DNA of 64,000 bases from Agathobaculum sp. Marseille-P7918 (GTDB lineage Bacteria > Bacillota > Clostridia > Oscillospirales > Butyricicoccaceae). This document shows positions 1 through 8,191 of the stretch, piece after piece; the first letter of the stretch is position 1, and each line of letters begins with the position of its first letter. The notes beneath the pieces are model-generated. The model saw nothing but the letters and a program-made list of their open reading frames with translations, ran no database searches and was not told where the DNA came from. Location of the stretch: assembly GCF_900625105.1 (NCBI RefSeq), contig NZ_UYYD01000001.1, forward strand, positions 310,001-374,000, in the 5' to 3' direction. Position numbers and translations under genes: made by a program.

Positions 1-1
1 G

Positions 2-139
2 CGGCTGCAACGAGGACGCAATCTACTGAAAACACAACTGGGAGGGATACACAATGCGGACACGCAGCATACAGGAAATGCTCAATCCGAGCGAACTGCA
101 AAAAGAACGGATGCTGCACAGCATCCAGGAGAAGCATGA
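2..139 (+). CDS. 3' end of probable ECF sigma factor (partial)
   Basis: The reading frame starting at base 2 is open to a TGA at 137-139. Its first residues read RLQRGRNLLKTQLGG, which resembles the last helix of ECF sigma-70 region 4 (pattern SRLxRARxxLKxxL). The next gene encodes a DUF4179 protein, and DUF4179 genes commonly sit directly downstream of an ECF sigma gene, so the context fits. The frame would overlap the next gene by 86 nt, which is long, and its last 30 residues look random. The alternative frame (stop at 27-29) gives no recognisable sequence. The 5' part lies outside the window. Moderate confidence only. Confidence 0.5.
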   Translation, partial: RLQRGRNLLKTQLGGIHNADTQHTGNAQSERTAKRTDAAQHPGEA

Positions 140-1073
140 ACGGCTTCATGTCCCGCGCCGCCATATGCTGCGTACTGCACTGGTATGCGCCGCAGTCTGT
201 GCGGCGATCTGCACCAGCGCATTCGCTGCCGTCTCTTTCGGCCTGATGGATGGGCTGCGCAACTTTTTACAGCCTGCAACACCGGAGCAGGAAGAGCTGC
301 TCGCGCAGGGTGCTTATGTGGTAGACAAAAGTGACCGCAACCCCAATGGCACTCTAGAAGTCAAACAGGTCATTGGCGATAGCAATCTGGTCTATCTCCT
401 GCTGGAATTTACCGCGCCTGAAGGCACTATACTCGACCTCGACGGATACCGTTTCAGTGGTTCGCTTGATGCCGGACAACAGCAAACGTCCGGTGCCGGA
501 TTTATCAAAATCGCGGATGATAACGAAAAAGATAACAAGATCACACTTGTCATGTGTACGCCTACCCGTGAACCGCTTGCAGGCAGCCATGCCATGCTGG
601 AACTTTATGATCTGGAAGGCGCAAACACAGAAGAAGAAGAATACCAGACTGTGCTGTCCGGCAGCTGGTCGGTTCGCTTCCCGCTGGATTTTGAAGATTG
701 TTCGGTCACCTATCCGATTGCGCAGACCATCTCTGCAGAAGGATACGACATAACCTTACAAAGCATTTCGGTATCCCCGCTCTCGATCACACTGCGCGCA
801 AACAGCCCATATACCCGCGAGATCATTCAGTCCCTGGACGGGAAATACGCCCCCTATTCAGATGACTCCCCCCGTTGGTTCCCCGTCACTATTCATTATG
901 AGGACGGAAGCACAGAGACCGCCTCCCACGGCGTACACATGGGCAGTACATCCGAAATAAATCATCTGACCGGCAATATTCTGGATATCATCACCTTTGA
1001 CAGCCTGATCAACGACAAAGAAATCAATTTCATTGAAATATGCGGCACAGATATCCCGCTAACGCAGAACTGA
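54..1073 (+). CDS. DUF4179-type membrane anti-sigma-like protein
   Basis: 339 aa. Residues 1-38 are a charged, helical cytoplasmic segment, followed by one hydrophobic span (about 40-62, Ala/Val/Cys-rich) and a long extracytoplasmic part. This is the architecture of DUF4179 proteins, thought to be anti-sigma factors or partners of ECF sigma factors. The outer part has repeated beta-strand-like segments and no visible catalytic motif. GGAGGG at 41-46 sits 7 nt before the ATG. Together with the likely sigma tail upstream it forms a sigma/anti-sigma unit, closed by a terminator at 1080-1106. The stimulus cannot be read from the sequence. The family name is from overall layout and context, not from a search. 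Confidence 0.7.
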   Translation: MRTRSIQEMLNPSELQKERMLHSIQEKHERLHVPRRHMLRTALVCAAVCAAICTSAFAAVSFGLMDGLRNFLQPATPEQEELLAQGAYVVDKSDRNPNGTLEVKQVIGDSNLVYLLLEFTAPEGTILDLDGYRFSGSLDAGQQQTSGAGFIKIADDNEKDNKITLVMCTPTREPLAGSHAMLELYDLEGANTEEEEYQTVLSGSWSVRFPLDFEDCSVTYPIAQTISAEGYDITLQSISVSPLSITLRANSPYTREIIQSLDGKYAPYSDDSPRWFPVTIHYEDGSTETASHGVHMGSTSEINHLTGNILDIITFDSLINDKEINFIEICGTDIPLTQN

Positions 1074-1079
1074 CTCCGA

Positions 1080-1106
1080 AAAACGCCCGTCAAAAGCGGG
1101 CGTTTT
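1080..1106 (+). terminator. Rho-independent terminator after the DUF4179 gene
   Basis: Stem of AAAACGCCCG (1080-1089) and CGGGCGTTTT (1097-1106), loop TCAAAAG, lying 7 nt after the stop codon. Confidence 0.85.
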
Positions 1107-1181
1107 CTCATGTGCTCCGGTCTACACAAAGAATATACAGAGAATCTCCCGAATCGCCTGATATTTTGTCGCCCTCACCGA

Positions 1182-1210
1182 TTGATTTATGCCCATAAAA
1201 CAGGTAAAAT
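1182..1210 (+). promoter_or_regulatory. Promoter of purL
   Basis: TTGATT (1182-1187), a 17-bp spacer and TAAAAT (1205-1210). It lies 39 nt before the purL start, so the leader is too short for a purine riboswitch and none is seen. Confidence 0.65.
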
Positions 1211-1249
1211 AAAAATATCTTTTATCGAATGAAGGAGAGGACACGATAC

Positions 1250-4200
1250 ATGAGCGTCAATCGTTGTTATTCCGAAAAAAAACCGGGCTTTGATGTAGAA
1301 GCGCGCAGTCTGTTTTCCAGCCTGCACGACCTGCTGGAAGTCAAAAGCCTGACCCATGTGCGGTATCTTTGCCGCTATGATACCGAGGGACTCGCCCCGG
1401 AAGCCTATGAAAAAGCCAAGGGCATCGTTTTCTCCGAGCCGATGGCGGACGTATGCTACGACGAGGACTTCCCCCGTCCGGCAGGCGCTCACACGGTACT
1501 CGCGGTTGAGCCGCTGCCCGGCCAGTTCGACCAGCGCGCGGACTCCTGCGCACAGTGCATCCAGCTGCTGACCGGCGGCGAGCGCCCGACGGTTGCGGCG
1601 GCAAAGATCTATGTGCTCGAAGGCGAACTGTCGGACGCCGATATGGACAAGATCCGCGGCTACCTGATCAACCCCGTTGAAGCGCGCGAGGCGTCGATGG
1701 ACAAGCCCGCGACCCTCAAGGTGGATTATGCCATCCCGACGACGGTTGCATCGGTCACTGGTTTCATCCATATGGACGAAGCCGCACTGAATGACCTGCT
1801 GACCCACATGGGACTTGCGATGGATTTGGACGACCTCAAGTTCCTGCAGGCCTATTTCCGCGACGAGGAAAAGCGCGACCCGACCATCACCGAAGTCCGC
1901 ATGGTAGACACCTACTGGTCGGACCACTGCCGCCACACCACTTTCCTGACCGAGATCGACGGCACCAAGATCGACGACCCGATGGTGCAGTATGCGTTCG
2001 ACCGCTATCTCGCGGCGCGCATCGAGGTCTATGGTGAGGAAAAAGCGGAAAAGCGTCCGGTCACGCTCATGGATATTGCGACGGCGGGCGCCAAAGTGCT
2101 CAAAAAGCGCGGCTATCTGAAGAACATTGACGAATCCGAAGAGATCAACGCCTGCTCGATCAAGGTCAAGGCTCTGGTAAACGGCCATTACGAAGACTGG
2201 CTGCTGATGTTCAAGAACGAGACCCACAACCATCCGACCGAGATCGAACCGTTCGGCGGCGCGGCGACCTGTCTGGGCGGCGCGATCCGCGACCCGCTCT
2301 CCGGCCGCAGCTACGTCTACCAGGCCATGCGCGTGACCGGCGCGGGCGACCCGACGGTGCCGCTCTCCGAGACACTCGAACACAAGCTGCCGCAGCGCAA
2401 GCTGTGCCAGACCGCAGCGGCAGGCTATTCGTCCTACGGCAACCAGATCGGTCTGGCCACCGGTTTGGTGCATGAAATCTATCACCCGGGTTATGTCGCC
2501 AAGCGCATGGAGATCGGTGCGGTTGTCGGCGCGGCGCCGCTGGAAAACGTCATCCGCGAAGTGCCCGAGCCGGGCGATATCGTCATCCTGCTCGGCGGCA
2601 AGACCGGCCGCGACGGCTGCGGCGGTGCCACCGGCTCCTCCAAAAAGCACACCGAAGCGTCGCTCGAGACCTGCGGCGCAGAAGTCCAGAAGGGTAACCC
2701 GCCCGAGGAGCGCAAGATCCAGCGCCTGTTCCGCGACGGCAACGTCACCCGTATGATCCGCCGCTGCAACGACTTCGGCGCGGGCGGTGTATCGGTCGCC
2801 ATCGGCGAGCTGGCCGACGGTCTGGACATCAATCTGGATGCTGTTCCGAAGAAGTACGACGGTCTGGACGGCACCGAGCTGGCCATCTCCGAATCGCAGG
2901 AACGCATGGCGGTCGTTGTTCGCGCAAAGGACGCGGATGCGTTCATCGCCGCCGCTGCCAAAGAGAATATCGAAGCGGTCGTTGTGGCTGTCGTCACGGA
3001 CAAGAACCGCCTGTGCATGACATGGAACGGGAACACGATCGTAGATGTTTCGCGCGACTTCCTCAATACCAACGGCTGCGCCAAGCATGTGACCGCCGAG
3101 GTTGCTGCCCTGCCCGCGCCGTCCATTTCCTGTGCGCCGGAAGGCAAAACCGAAGCGGAAAAGCTGCTCAACCACGCTTCCACCCTCGGCATCTGCCTCG
3201 AGCGCGGTCTGGTCGAGCGGTTTGACGGCTCGATCGGCGCAAACTCGGTCTTTATGCCCTTCGGCGGCAAGTATCAGCTGACCCCGACGCAGGTCATGGC
3301 AGCAACCATGCCCGCGCAGAACGGCCAGTGTGAGACCGCATCTGTCATGGCGTTCGGCTTTGACCCCTATTACACCGAGCAGAACCCGTTCCTCGGCGCA
3401 TCGGCCGCAGTGATTGAATCGGTGGCCAAGCTCGTGGCCGCGGGCTGCGACTTTGAAACCGCCTACCTCACCTTCCAGGAATACTTCGAGCGTCTGGGCA
3501 AGGACCCGAAGCGCTTTGGCAAGCCGCTCTCTGCGCTGCTCGGCGCATACACCGCGCAGGAAGAGCTGTGCCTCGGCGCGATCGGCGGCAAGGACTCGAT
3601 GAGCGGCTCGTTCGACGACATGGACGTACCGCCCACGCTGGTCTCCTTTGCGATCGCCCCGCAGGATGCGTCCCGCCTGATCTCGCCCGAATTCAAGGCA
3701 GCAGACCATCCGGTTTACTTCTTCGACGCACCGTACTTCCAGGATGGCTCGGCAGATTACCAAACCATGAAGCACGTCTGGAACGAGGTTGCAAACCTCA
3801 TTGCATCCGGCAAGGCGGTTTCCGCGTGGGCGCTGTCGGTCGGCGGCATCGCCGAGGGCATTTGCAAAATGGCGCTCGGCAACAAGATCGGCTTTGCGTT
3901 TGACGAATCCTTCCCGACCGAAGCGCTGTACCTCAAAAACTTCGGCGGCATCCTGATCGAAGCGGCGGAAGAACTGCCCGCCTACTGGCTGGTCGGCCGC
4001 ACGACCGCAGACGAGAAGATCACAGTCGCAGGCGAGTCGGTTTCTCTTGACGAGCTGACGAACGCCTTTGAAGGCCGCCTGGAGAGCGTGTTCCCGACCA
4101 AGGCGCCGGCTGAGGACGAGCACCTGACTACTGTCTCCTACACCGAGCGCAATACCAAGGCGCCAGCCGTCAAGTCCGCCAAGCCTTTGGCCGTCATCCC

Positions 4201-4981
4201 GGTATTCCCGGGCACCAACTGCGAATATGACACCGCGCGCGCGGTGGAAAACGCAGGCGGCGCGGCCGAAATCATCGTCGTGCGCAACTACTCCGCCAGC
4301 GCGCTTGCGGAAAGCGCAGAGCAGCTGGAAAACGCCATCCGCCGCGCCCAGATGGTCATTGTACCAGGCGGCTTCTCGGGCGGCGACGAGCCGGACGGCT
4401 CGGGCAAGTTCATCGCCTCGTTCCTGCGCGGCCCCGGCATCAAGGACGCGATCCACGAACTGCTGCGTCAGCGTGACGGCCTGATGCTCGGCATCTGCAA
4501 CGGCTTCCAGGCGCTCATCAAGCTGGGTCTGGTGCCCTACGGCGAGATCCGCGACGAGATGACCGGCGACGACCCGACGCTGACCTTCAACCTGATCGGC
4601 CGTCACCAGAGCCGCTATGTGACCACGCGCGTGGCCTCGGTCAAGAGTCCGTGGCTGTCGTCCTGCAACGTCGGCGACCTGCACTCGATCGCGATTTCGC
4701 ATGGCGAAGGCCGCTTCGTCGCCCCGCAGCACGTCATTGACGACCTCGCGAAAAACGGCCAGATCGCGTTCCAGTACACCGATCTTGCGGGCAACCCGTC
4801 CATGGATATCGCTTGGAACCCGAACGGCTCGATGTGCGCGATCGAAGGCATCACCTCGCCCGACGGCCGCGTCCTCGGCAAAATGGGCCACACCGAGCGT
4901 TACAGCCCGTTCGTCGGCCGCAACATCTACGGCGAAAAGTACCAGCCGATCTTCGAAAACGGCGTCAAGTACTTCAAGTAA
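1250..4981 (+). CDS. purL: Phosphoribosylformylglycinamidine synthase, single chain
   Basis: 1243 aa. It makes FGAM from FGAR, glutamine and ATP in purine synthesis (step 4), in the cytosol. The order is an N-terminal domain with a linker, two AIRS-type ATP-binding halves (including a KNETHNHPTEIEPFGGAATC segment) and a C-terminal class I glutamine amidotransferase from about residue 977. The amidotransferase nucleophile is Cys1083 in GICNGF, with His1151 and Glu1153 in SHGEGRF. The one-chain form of about 1240 aa is the version usual in Clostridia, unlike the split PurL/PurQ/PurS of Bacillus. An in-frame ATG at 1229 is rejected because it overlaps the Shine-Dalgarno GAAGGAGAGG (1231-1240); the ATG at 1250 is correctly spaced. 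It is monocistronic, with its own promoter and terminator, and no other pur gene is in the window. Confidence 0.97.
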   Translation: MSVNRCYSEKKPGFDVEARSLFSSLHDLLEVKSLTHVRYLCRYDTEGLAPEAYEKAKGIVFSEPMADVCYDEDFPRPAGAHTVLAVEPLPGQFDQRADSCAQCIQLLTGGERPTVAAAKIYVLEGELSDADMDKIRGYLINPVEAREASMDKPATLKVDYAIPTTVASVTGFIHMDEAALNDLLTHMGLAMDLDDLKFLQAYFRDEEKRDPTITEVRMVDTYWSDHCRHTTFLTEIDGTKIDDPMVQYAFDRYLAARIEVYGEEKAEKRPVTLMDIATAGAKVLKKRGYLKNIDESEEINACSIKVKALVNGHYEDWLLMFKNETHNHPTEIEPFGGAATCLGGAIRDPLSGRSYVYQAMRVTGAGDPTVPLSETLEHKLPQRKLCQTAAAGYSSYGNQIGLATGLVHEIYHPGYVAKRMEIGAVVGAAPLENVIREVPEPGDIVILLGGKTGRDGCGGATGSSKKHTEASLETCGAEVQKGNPPEERKIQRLFRDGNVTRMIRRCNDFGAGGVSVAIGELADGLDINLDAVPKKYDGLDGTELAISESQERMAVVVRAKDADAFIAAAAKENIEAVVVAVVTDKNRLCMTWNGNTIVDVSRDFLNTNGCAKHVTAEVAALPAPSISCAPEGKTEAEKLLNHASTLGICLERGLVERFDGSIGANSVFMPFGGKYQLTPTQVMAATMPAQNGQCETASVMAFGFDPYYTEQNPFLGASAAVIESVAKLVAAGCDFETAYLTFQEYFERLGKDPKRFGKPLSALLGAYTAQEELCLGAIGGKDSMSGSFDDMDVPPTLVSFAIAPQDASRLISPEFKAADHPVYFFDAPYFQDGSADYQTMKHVWNEVANLIASGKAVSAWALSVGGIAEGICKMALGNKIGFAFDESFPTEALYLKNFGGILIEAAEELPAYWLVGRTTADEKITVAGESVSLDELTNAFEGRLESVFPTKAPAEDEHLTTVSYTERNTKAPAVKSAKPLAVIPVFPGTNCEYDTARAVENAGGAAEIIVVRNYSASALAESAEQLENAIRRAQMVIVPGGFSGGDEPDGSGKFIASFLRGPGIKDAIHELLRQRDGLMLGICNGFQALIKLGLVPYGEIRDEMTGDDPTLTFNLIGRHQSRYVTTRVASVKSPWLSSCNVGDLHSIAISHGEGRFVAPQHVIDDLAKNGQIAFQYTDLAGNPSMDIAWNPNGSMCAIEGITSPDGRVLGKMGHTERYSPFVGRNIYGEKYQPIFENGVKYFK

Positions 4982-5000
4982 CCGTCCCTACCGCAACAAT

Positions 5001-5030
5001 AAACGCCGGCACCCATTGTGCCGGCGTTTT
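5001..5030 (+). terminator. Terminator after purL
   Basis: Stem AAACGCCGGCAC (5001-5012) with GTGCCGGCGTTT (5018-5029), loop CCATT, followed by TTTCTTG. Confidence 0.9.
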
Positions 5031-5064
5031 TCTTGTTCTTTGCTGACACTCTACGTTTCGTAGG

Positions 5065-5094
5065 TTGCTTCCCCGGCATTCCGCATGGTATCCT
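5065..5094 (+). promoter_or_regulatory. Likely promoter of the HTH-desulfoferrodoxin gene, with upstream palindrome
   Basis: TTGCTT (5065-5070), 18-bp spacer, TATCCT (5089-5094). Just upstream is the small palindrome CTACG-TTT-CGTAG (5051-5063), a candidate operator touching the -35 region. Confidence 0.45.
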
Positions 5095-5117
5095 ACGGTA
5101 TGAAAGGAGCAAAACAT

Positions 5118-5702
5118 ATGAATCACTATATCACAGGCGCGGTCATCAAGCGGCTGCGCGAGGCAAAGCACATGACGCAGGCACAACTGGCCGAAAAGCT
5201 GTGCGTGAGCGATAAAGCCGTTTCCAAATGGGAAACCGGCAAGGGTTTTCCCGACGTTTCCCTGCTTGAATCCCTGGCAAGCGTCCTGCAGGTTTCCCTG
5301 CCCGAGCTGCTCAGCGGCGAGCAGGTCATCAATACCAACCGCGCAGCCAATCTGCTGCGCTCGCAGCTGTATGTCTGCCCGATCTGCGGCAACGTGCTGC
5401 ACAGCACCGGTCCGGCCGTCATTTCCTGTTGCGGGCTGACACTGCCGCCGCTCGAAGCGGAAGAAGCGGATGCGGAACACGCCGTGCAGTGCGAGGTGAT
5501 CGAGCACGAACACTATGTCACCATCGACCATCCGATGACCAAAAGCCACTACATTTCCTTCCTCGCCTGCGTTACCGGCGACCGGTTTGACATAGTCAAG
5601 CTCTACCCGGAAGGCAATGCACAGGCCCGCTTTTTCATCCGCGGACACGGCATGCTGTACTGGTACTGCAACCGCCACGGCCTGTTCCGTCAGCGTATCT
5701 GA
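5118..5702 (+). CDS. XRE-type regulator fused to a desulfoferrodoxin-like metal domain
   Basis: 194 aa. Residues about 7-66 are a Cro/CI-type HTH (RLREAKHMTQAQLAEKL, then SDKAVSKWE). Residues 85-111 match the desulforedoxin rubredoxin-like fold: Cys87-x2-Cys90 in CPICGN and the Cys104-Cys105 pair. Residues 119-194 match the superoxide-reductase domain: His121, His138 (IDHPM), His144 (SHYI), and Cys184 with His187 (YCNRHGLF). These are the five positions that bind the catalytic iron in desulfoferrodoxin. I infer a DNA-binding protein that may sense iron, superoxide or peroxide, or a reductase tethered to DNA. The start is the ATG at 5118 behind GAAAGGAGC; upstream in-frame starts have no ribosome site. 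It is monocistronic with its own likely promoter. Fold assignment is by motif; activity is unproven. Confidence 0.85.
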   Translation: MNHYITGAVIKRLREAKHMTQAQLAEKLCVSDKAVSKWETGKGFPDVSLLESLASVLQVSLPELLSGEQVINTNRAANLLRSQLYVCPICGNVLHSTGPAVISCCGLTLPPLEAEEADAEHAVQCEVIEHEHYVTIDHPMTKSHYISFLACVTGDRFDIVKLYPEGNAQARFFIRGHGMLYWYCNRHGLFRQRI

Positions 5703-5719
5703 GTTTGTCTGCCCGACGC

Positions 5720-5748
5720 TCGACAAACGCTGTTTTTTGTGCTACCAT
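5720..5748 (+). promoter_or_regulatory. Promoter of the thioesterase gene
   Basis: TCGACA (5720-5725), 17-bp spacer, TACCAT (5743-5748). Transcription would start near 5755, giving a leader of about 110 nt before the next gene. Confidence 0.5.
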
Positions 5749-5819
5749 AGAGGTGCAAAACCGTCCACGCTTTTGTTTTGGCCGCGTCTGGCGCGCGGTC
5801 CGCTGTATCAAACAAACCG

Positions 5820-5850
5820 AAGCGCCCCGTCGGGCGCTTTCTCTTTTGGA
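5820..5850 (+). terminator. Terminator-like hairpin directly upstream of the thioesterase ribosome site
   Basis: AAGCGCCC (5820-5827), loop CGTC, GGGCGCTT (5832-5839), then TCTCTTTT. It ends the HTH-desulfoferrodoxin transcript. It also lies inside the leader of the next gene if the promoter at 5720-5748 is real, so it could act as an attenuator. Confidence 0.6.
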
Positions 5851-5864
5851 AAGGAATCAATGCT

Positions 5865-6305
5865 ATGACCCCCTATGAACACAAAGTACAGTATTACGAG
5901 ACCGACGGCATGGGCATCGTCCATCACTCCAACTATATCCGCTGGTTTGAGGAAGCCCGCGTCGATCTGCTCGAGCAGCTTGGCTACGGCTACGACCGCA
6001 TCGAAGCGGAAGGCTTCGGCAGCCCGGTACTCGAGGTGCACTGCAAATACAAAACTATGGCGCGCTTTGGCGATACCGTGCTGATCTACGCGCAGATCAC
6101 CGAGTACAACGGTGTCCGCATGGCGCTGCACTATGAGGTGCGCGATGCGCAGACGGACACCTTGCGCTGTGAAGGCGAAAGCCGCCACTGCTTCATGGGA
6201 CGCGATGACCGTCCGGTATCGCTCAAGCGCAGCTGGCCCGCACTGGATAAGGTCTTTGCCGCGCAGCTGGAAGCCTATCAGGCAGCCAACAGTGCGCAGC
6301 CGTAA
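5865..6305 (+). CDS. Acyl-CoA thioesterase, 4HBT / YbgC-FadM type
   Basis: 146 aa hot-dog-fold protein of normal family length. The N-terminal segment YYETDGMGIVHHSNYIRWFE carries the 4HBT active-site pattern with Asp in ETDGMG, as in YbgC and 4-hydroxybenzoyl-CoA thioesterases. It should hydrolyse an acyl-CoA in the cytosol; the acyl group cannot be read from sequence. The ATG at 5865 follows GGAAAGGAA. An ATG-CTA-TGA mini-frame at 5860-5868 overlaps the start, so translation may re-initiate there. Expressed alone, ahead of a strong terminator. Confidence 0.85.
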   Translation: MTPYEHKVQYYETDGMGIVHHSNYIRWFEEARVDLLEQLGYGYDRIEAEGFGSPVLEVHCKYKTMARFGDTVLIYAQITEYNGVRMALHYEVRDAQTDTLRCEGESRHCFMGRDDRPVSLKRSWPALDKVFAAQLEAYQAANSAQP

Positions 6306-6321
6306 CCGCAACACAAAAAAG

Positions 6322-6360
6322 AAAGCCGTTTGGGAACATACATGCTCCCAAACGGCTTTT
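6322..6360. terminator. Bidirectional terminator between the thioesterase and thi operons
   Basis: Long stem AAAGCCGTTTGGGA (6322-6335) with TCCCAAACGGCTTT (6346-6359), with A- and T-rich flanks on both sides. It serves the + gene ending at 6305 and the - operon ending at 6385. Confidence 0.9.
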
Positions 6361-6384
6361 TACTTGCATAGAATCCGAATTTAC

Positions 6385-7410
6385 TCAAAAATCGATGGTC
6401 GCCATCACTTCGGAAACGTCTGGCTTGGTCGAAATCAGACCTTCATCATACATCCAGTCGATGTTCTCCTGCCAGCAGGTTTCGCTCTGGCTGAGGAACG
6501 GCGCATCCGCGGTCTCCATCAGCGGCAGCAGCGTCTGACAGGACTGCTTTTCCACATCCGGATCCAGTGGGAAGTTGGATTCGTCCTGATTGTCCAGCAG
6601 CACCTGCAAAACTGCGTCGGTATCGTTCTGGAAATCATCAAAGCCCTTAGCGCAGGCGCGCAGGAAGCCCGCGAGCACCTCCGGCTCGTTTTCGATCATG
6701 TCGTCGTTTGCCAGGAAAATACCTTCGTAGTACTGCGGCACACCGTAGTCGTCCGGGAAGAAATAGTTGACCTCAAAGCCTTCCTTCTCCATCTGCGGCA
6801 CTTCGTGGTTGACCAGACAGCCGATCGTTGCATCGACGTTACCCGTCACCATCGAGCTCATCAGGTCAAAACCAACATCGACCATCTTCACGCTCGACGG
6901 GTCCTGACCGCTGTTCTTCATAATGCTGCGGATGAGCGCTTCGGACAGCTCGGTGCCTGCATAGCCGACCGTCTTGCCGACCAGATCGGCAGGCTCGGTA
7001 ATGTTCTTCTCCTTGAGCGAAAGAATGATGTTCAGCGGTGCCTGCACAACAGCCGCGATCGACTTGACCGGCACATCTTGCTCCACGCGCGCCTGAATGA
7101 CGTCCTGCTGATAATACAGGCCGATATCCGCCTTGCCGGCAGCGACCATGCTCATCGCGTCGTTGACGCCCGCCGGCGGCTGGATGTTGACCTTCAAGCC
7201 TTCCTCCGCGAAGTAACCGGCCTGCTCTGCCTGATACAGGAATGCGTGCAGCGCATTCGGATACCAGTCGAGCACCACGGTCAGCTCGCGCAGATCGCCG
7301 CTGTTCGTATCCTCCGTGTTTTGCGCGTTATCTCCGGCCGTCTGGCCGCCGGCGCAGCCGCTCAGCAGCAGCGCACATGCCGCCAGCGCGGCAAAAAATC
7401 TCTTTTTCAT
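6385..7410 (-). CDS. thiY: Thiamine-pyrimidine ABC transporter, substrate-binding lipoprotein
   Basis: 341 aa. The signal peptide ends in a lipobox (LLLSGC, Cys19), so it is a lipid-anchored extracytoplasmic binder. The mature part is NMT1/THI5-like (LTVVLDWYPNALHAFLYQAE; GYFAEEGLKV), the fold that binds HMP or formylaminopyrimidine. It is the last gene of the TPP-riboswitch operon, 31 nt after the permease. With ThiX and ThiZ it would import a pyrimidine from broken-down thiamine that TenA can deformylate or hydrolyse. Other pyrimidine ligands cannot be excluded from sequence, but the operon makes the role firm. Confidence 0.88.
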   Translation of the reverse strand: MKKRFFAALAACALLLSGCAGGQTAGDNAQNTEDTNSGDLRELTVVLDWYPNALHAFLYQAEQAGYFAEEGLKVNIQPPAGVNDAMSMVAAGKADIGLYYQQDVIQARVEQDVPVKSIAAVVQAPLNIILSLKEKNITEPADLVGKTVGYAGTELSEALIRSIMKNSGQDPSSVKMVDVGFDLMSSMVTGNVDATIGCLVNHEVPQMEKEGFEVNYFFPDDYGVPQYYEGIFLANDDMIENEPEVLAGFLRACAKGFDDFQNDTDAVLQVLLDNQDESNFPLDPDVEKQSCQTLLPLMETADAPFLSQSETCWQENIDWMYDEGLISTKPDVSEVMATIDF

Positions 7411-7441
7411 TTATATTCCGTTCCTTTCTGTTGTATCTCTG

Positions 7442-8191
7442 TTATAAACTGCCGCGCCAGGTGACGACCTTTTTCTCGATCCACGACACGATGGCCACCG
7501 CCACCATTGCCACAACACTGAGCAGCACGATGGGCGCAAACACGCCCGCGCCGTCCAGCTGGGTCATCATGCGGCGGCTGAAGTAGCCCAGACCCGCCTG
7601 CGCACCCAGCCATTCGCCGATCGCCGCACCGATGATGGACAGCGGGATCGCCATTTTGATGGCCGAGAAAAAGTACGGCAGTGCCGCAGGCAGCTTGAGC
7701 TTGAGAAAGATCGCACGCTTGCCCGCGCCGAAGGTTTTGAGCATGTCGATCATGTCCGTGCTGGCCGAGCGGAACCCGTCGAACACGGTAATGGCGATCG
7801 GGAAAAATGTGATCAGCACGGTCACCAGCACCTTGCTCCAGATCGTGTAACCGAACCAGAGCACAAAGAGTGGTGCAAGCGCGGTGGTCGGGATGGTCTG
7901 CGAGGCGACGATCAGCGGATAGAGCATTTTCTCCGCAACCGGACTGGCATCCATCCATACAGCGAGCAGCAGGCCGAGCACGATCGAGATCGCAAGGCCG
8001 ATTCCCGTGCAAAGCAACGTCGCGGGCAGATGTGCGGTCAGCAGCGGACCGCGCAGTTCCCACATGCGCACCAGAATCTGCGTCGGCGACGGCAGGATAT
8101 ACGCCGCATTCATGCCCATTGCCCCCGCCTGCCATACGATCAGCAGCGCAAACAGAAACAGCAGCGCGGGCAGATTTGCGTTTTTCTTCAT
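7442..8191 (-). CDS. thiX: Thiamine-pyrimidine ABC transporter, permease
   Basis: 249 aa with about six membrane spans and the BPD-type permease loop (APLFVLWFGYTIWSKVLV ... FPIAITVFDGF; EAA-like GAGKRAIFLKLKLP). It is the integral membrane partner of ThiZ and ThiY. The start MKKNANLP is chosen because its ATG overlaps the thiZ stop as ATGA (8188-8191); a longer in-frame extension into thiZ is Arg/Ala-rich and not credible. Confidence 0.9.
   Translation of the reverse strand: MKKNANLPALLFLFALLIVWQAGAMGMNAAYILPSPTQILVRMWELRGPLLTAHLPATLLCTGIGLAISIVLGLLLAVWMDASPVAEKMLYPLIVASQTIPTTALAPLFVLWFGYTIWSKVLVTVLITFFPIAITVFDGFRSASTDMIDMLKTFGAGKRAIFLKLKLPAALPYFFSAIKMAIPLSIIGAAIGEWLGAQAGLGYFSRRMMTQLDGAGVFAPIVLLSVVAMVAVAIVSWIEKKVVTWRGSL

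Noticed and set aside
1080-1249. Possible purine riboswitch or PurR box ahead of purL
   Set aside because: The leader after the -10 box is only about 35 nt, and no purine-aptamer core or paired PurBox is seen.
1187-4891. Antisense open frame of over 1200 codons across purL
   Set aside because: Shadow of a GC-rich gene. The + strand protein is a clear PurL; the antisense protein is Arg/Ala/His-rich with no motif and no ribosome site.
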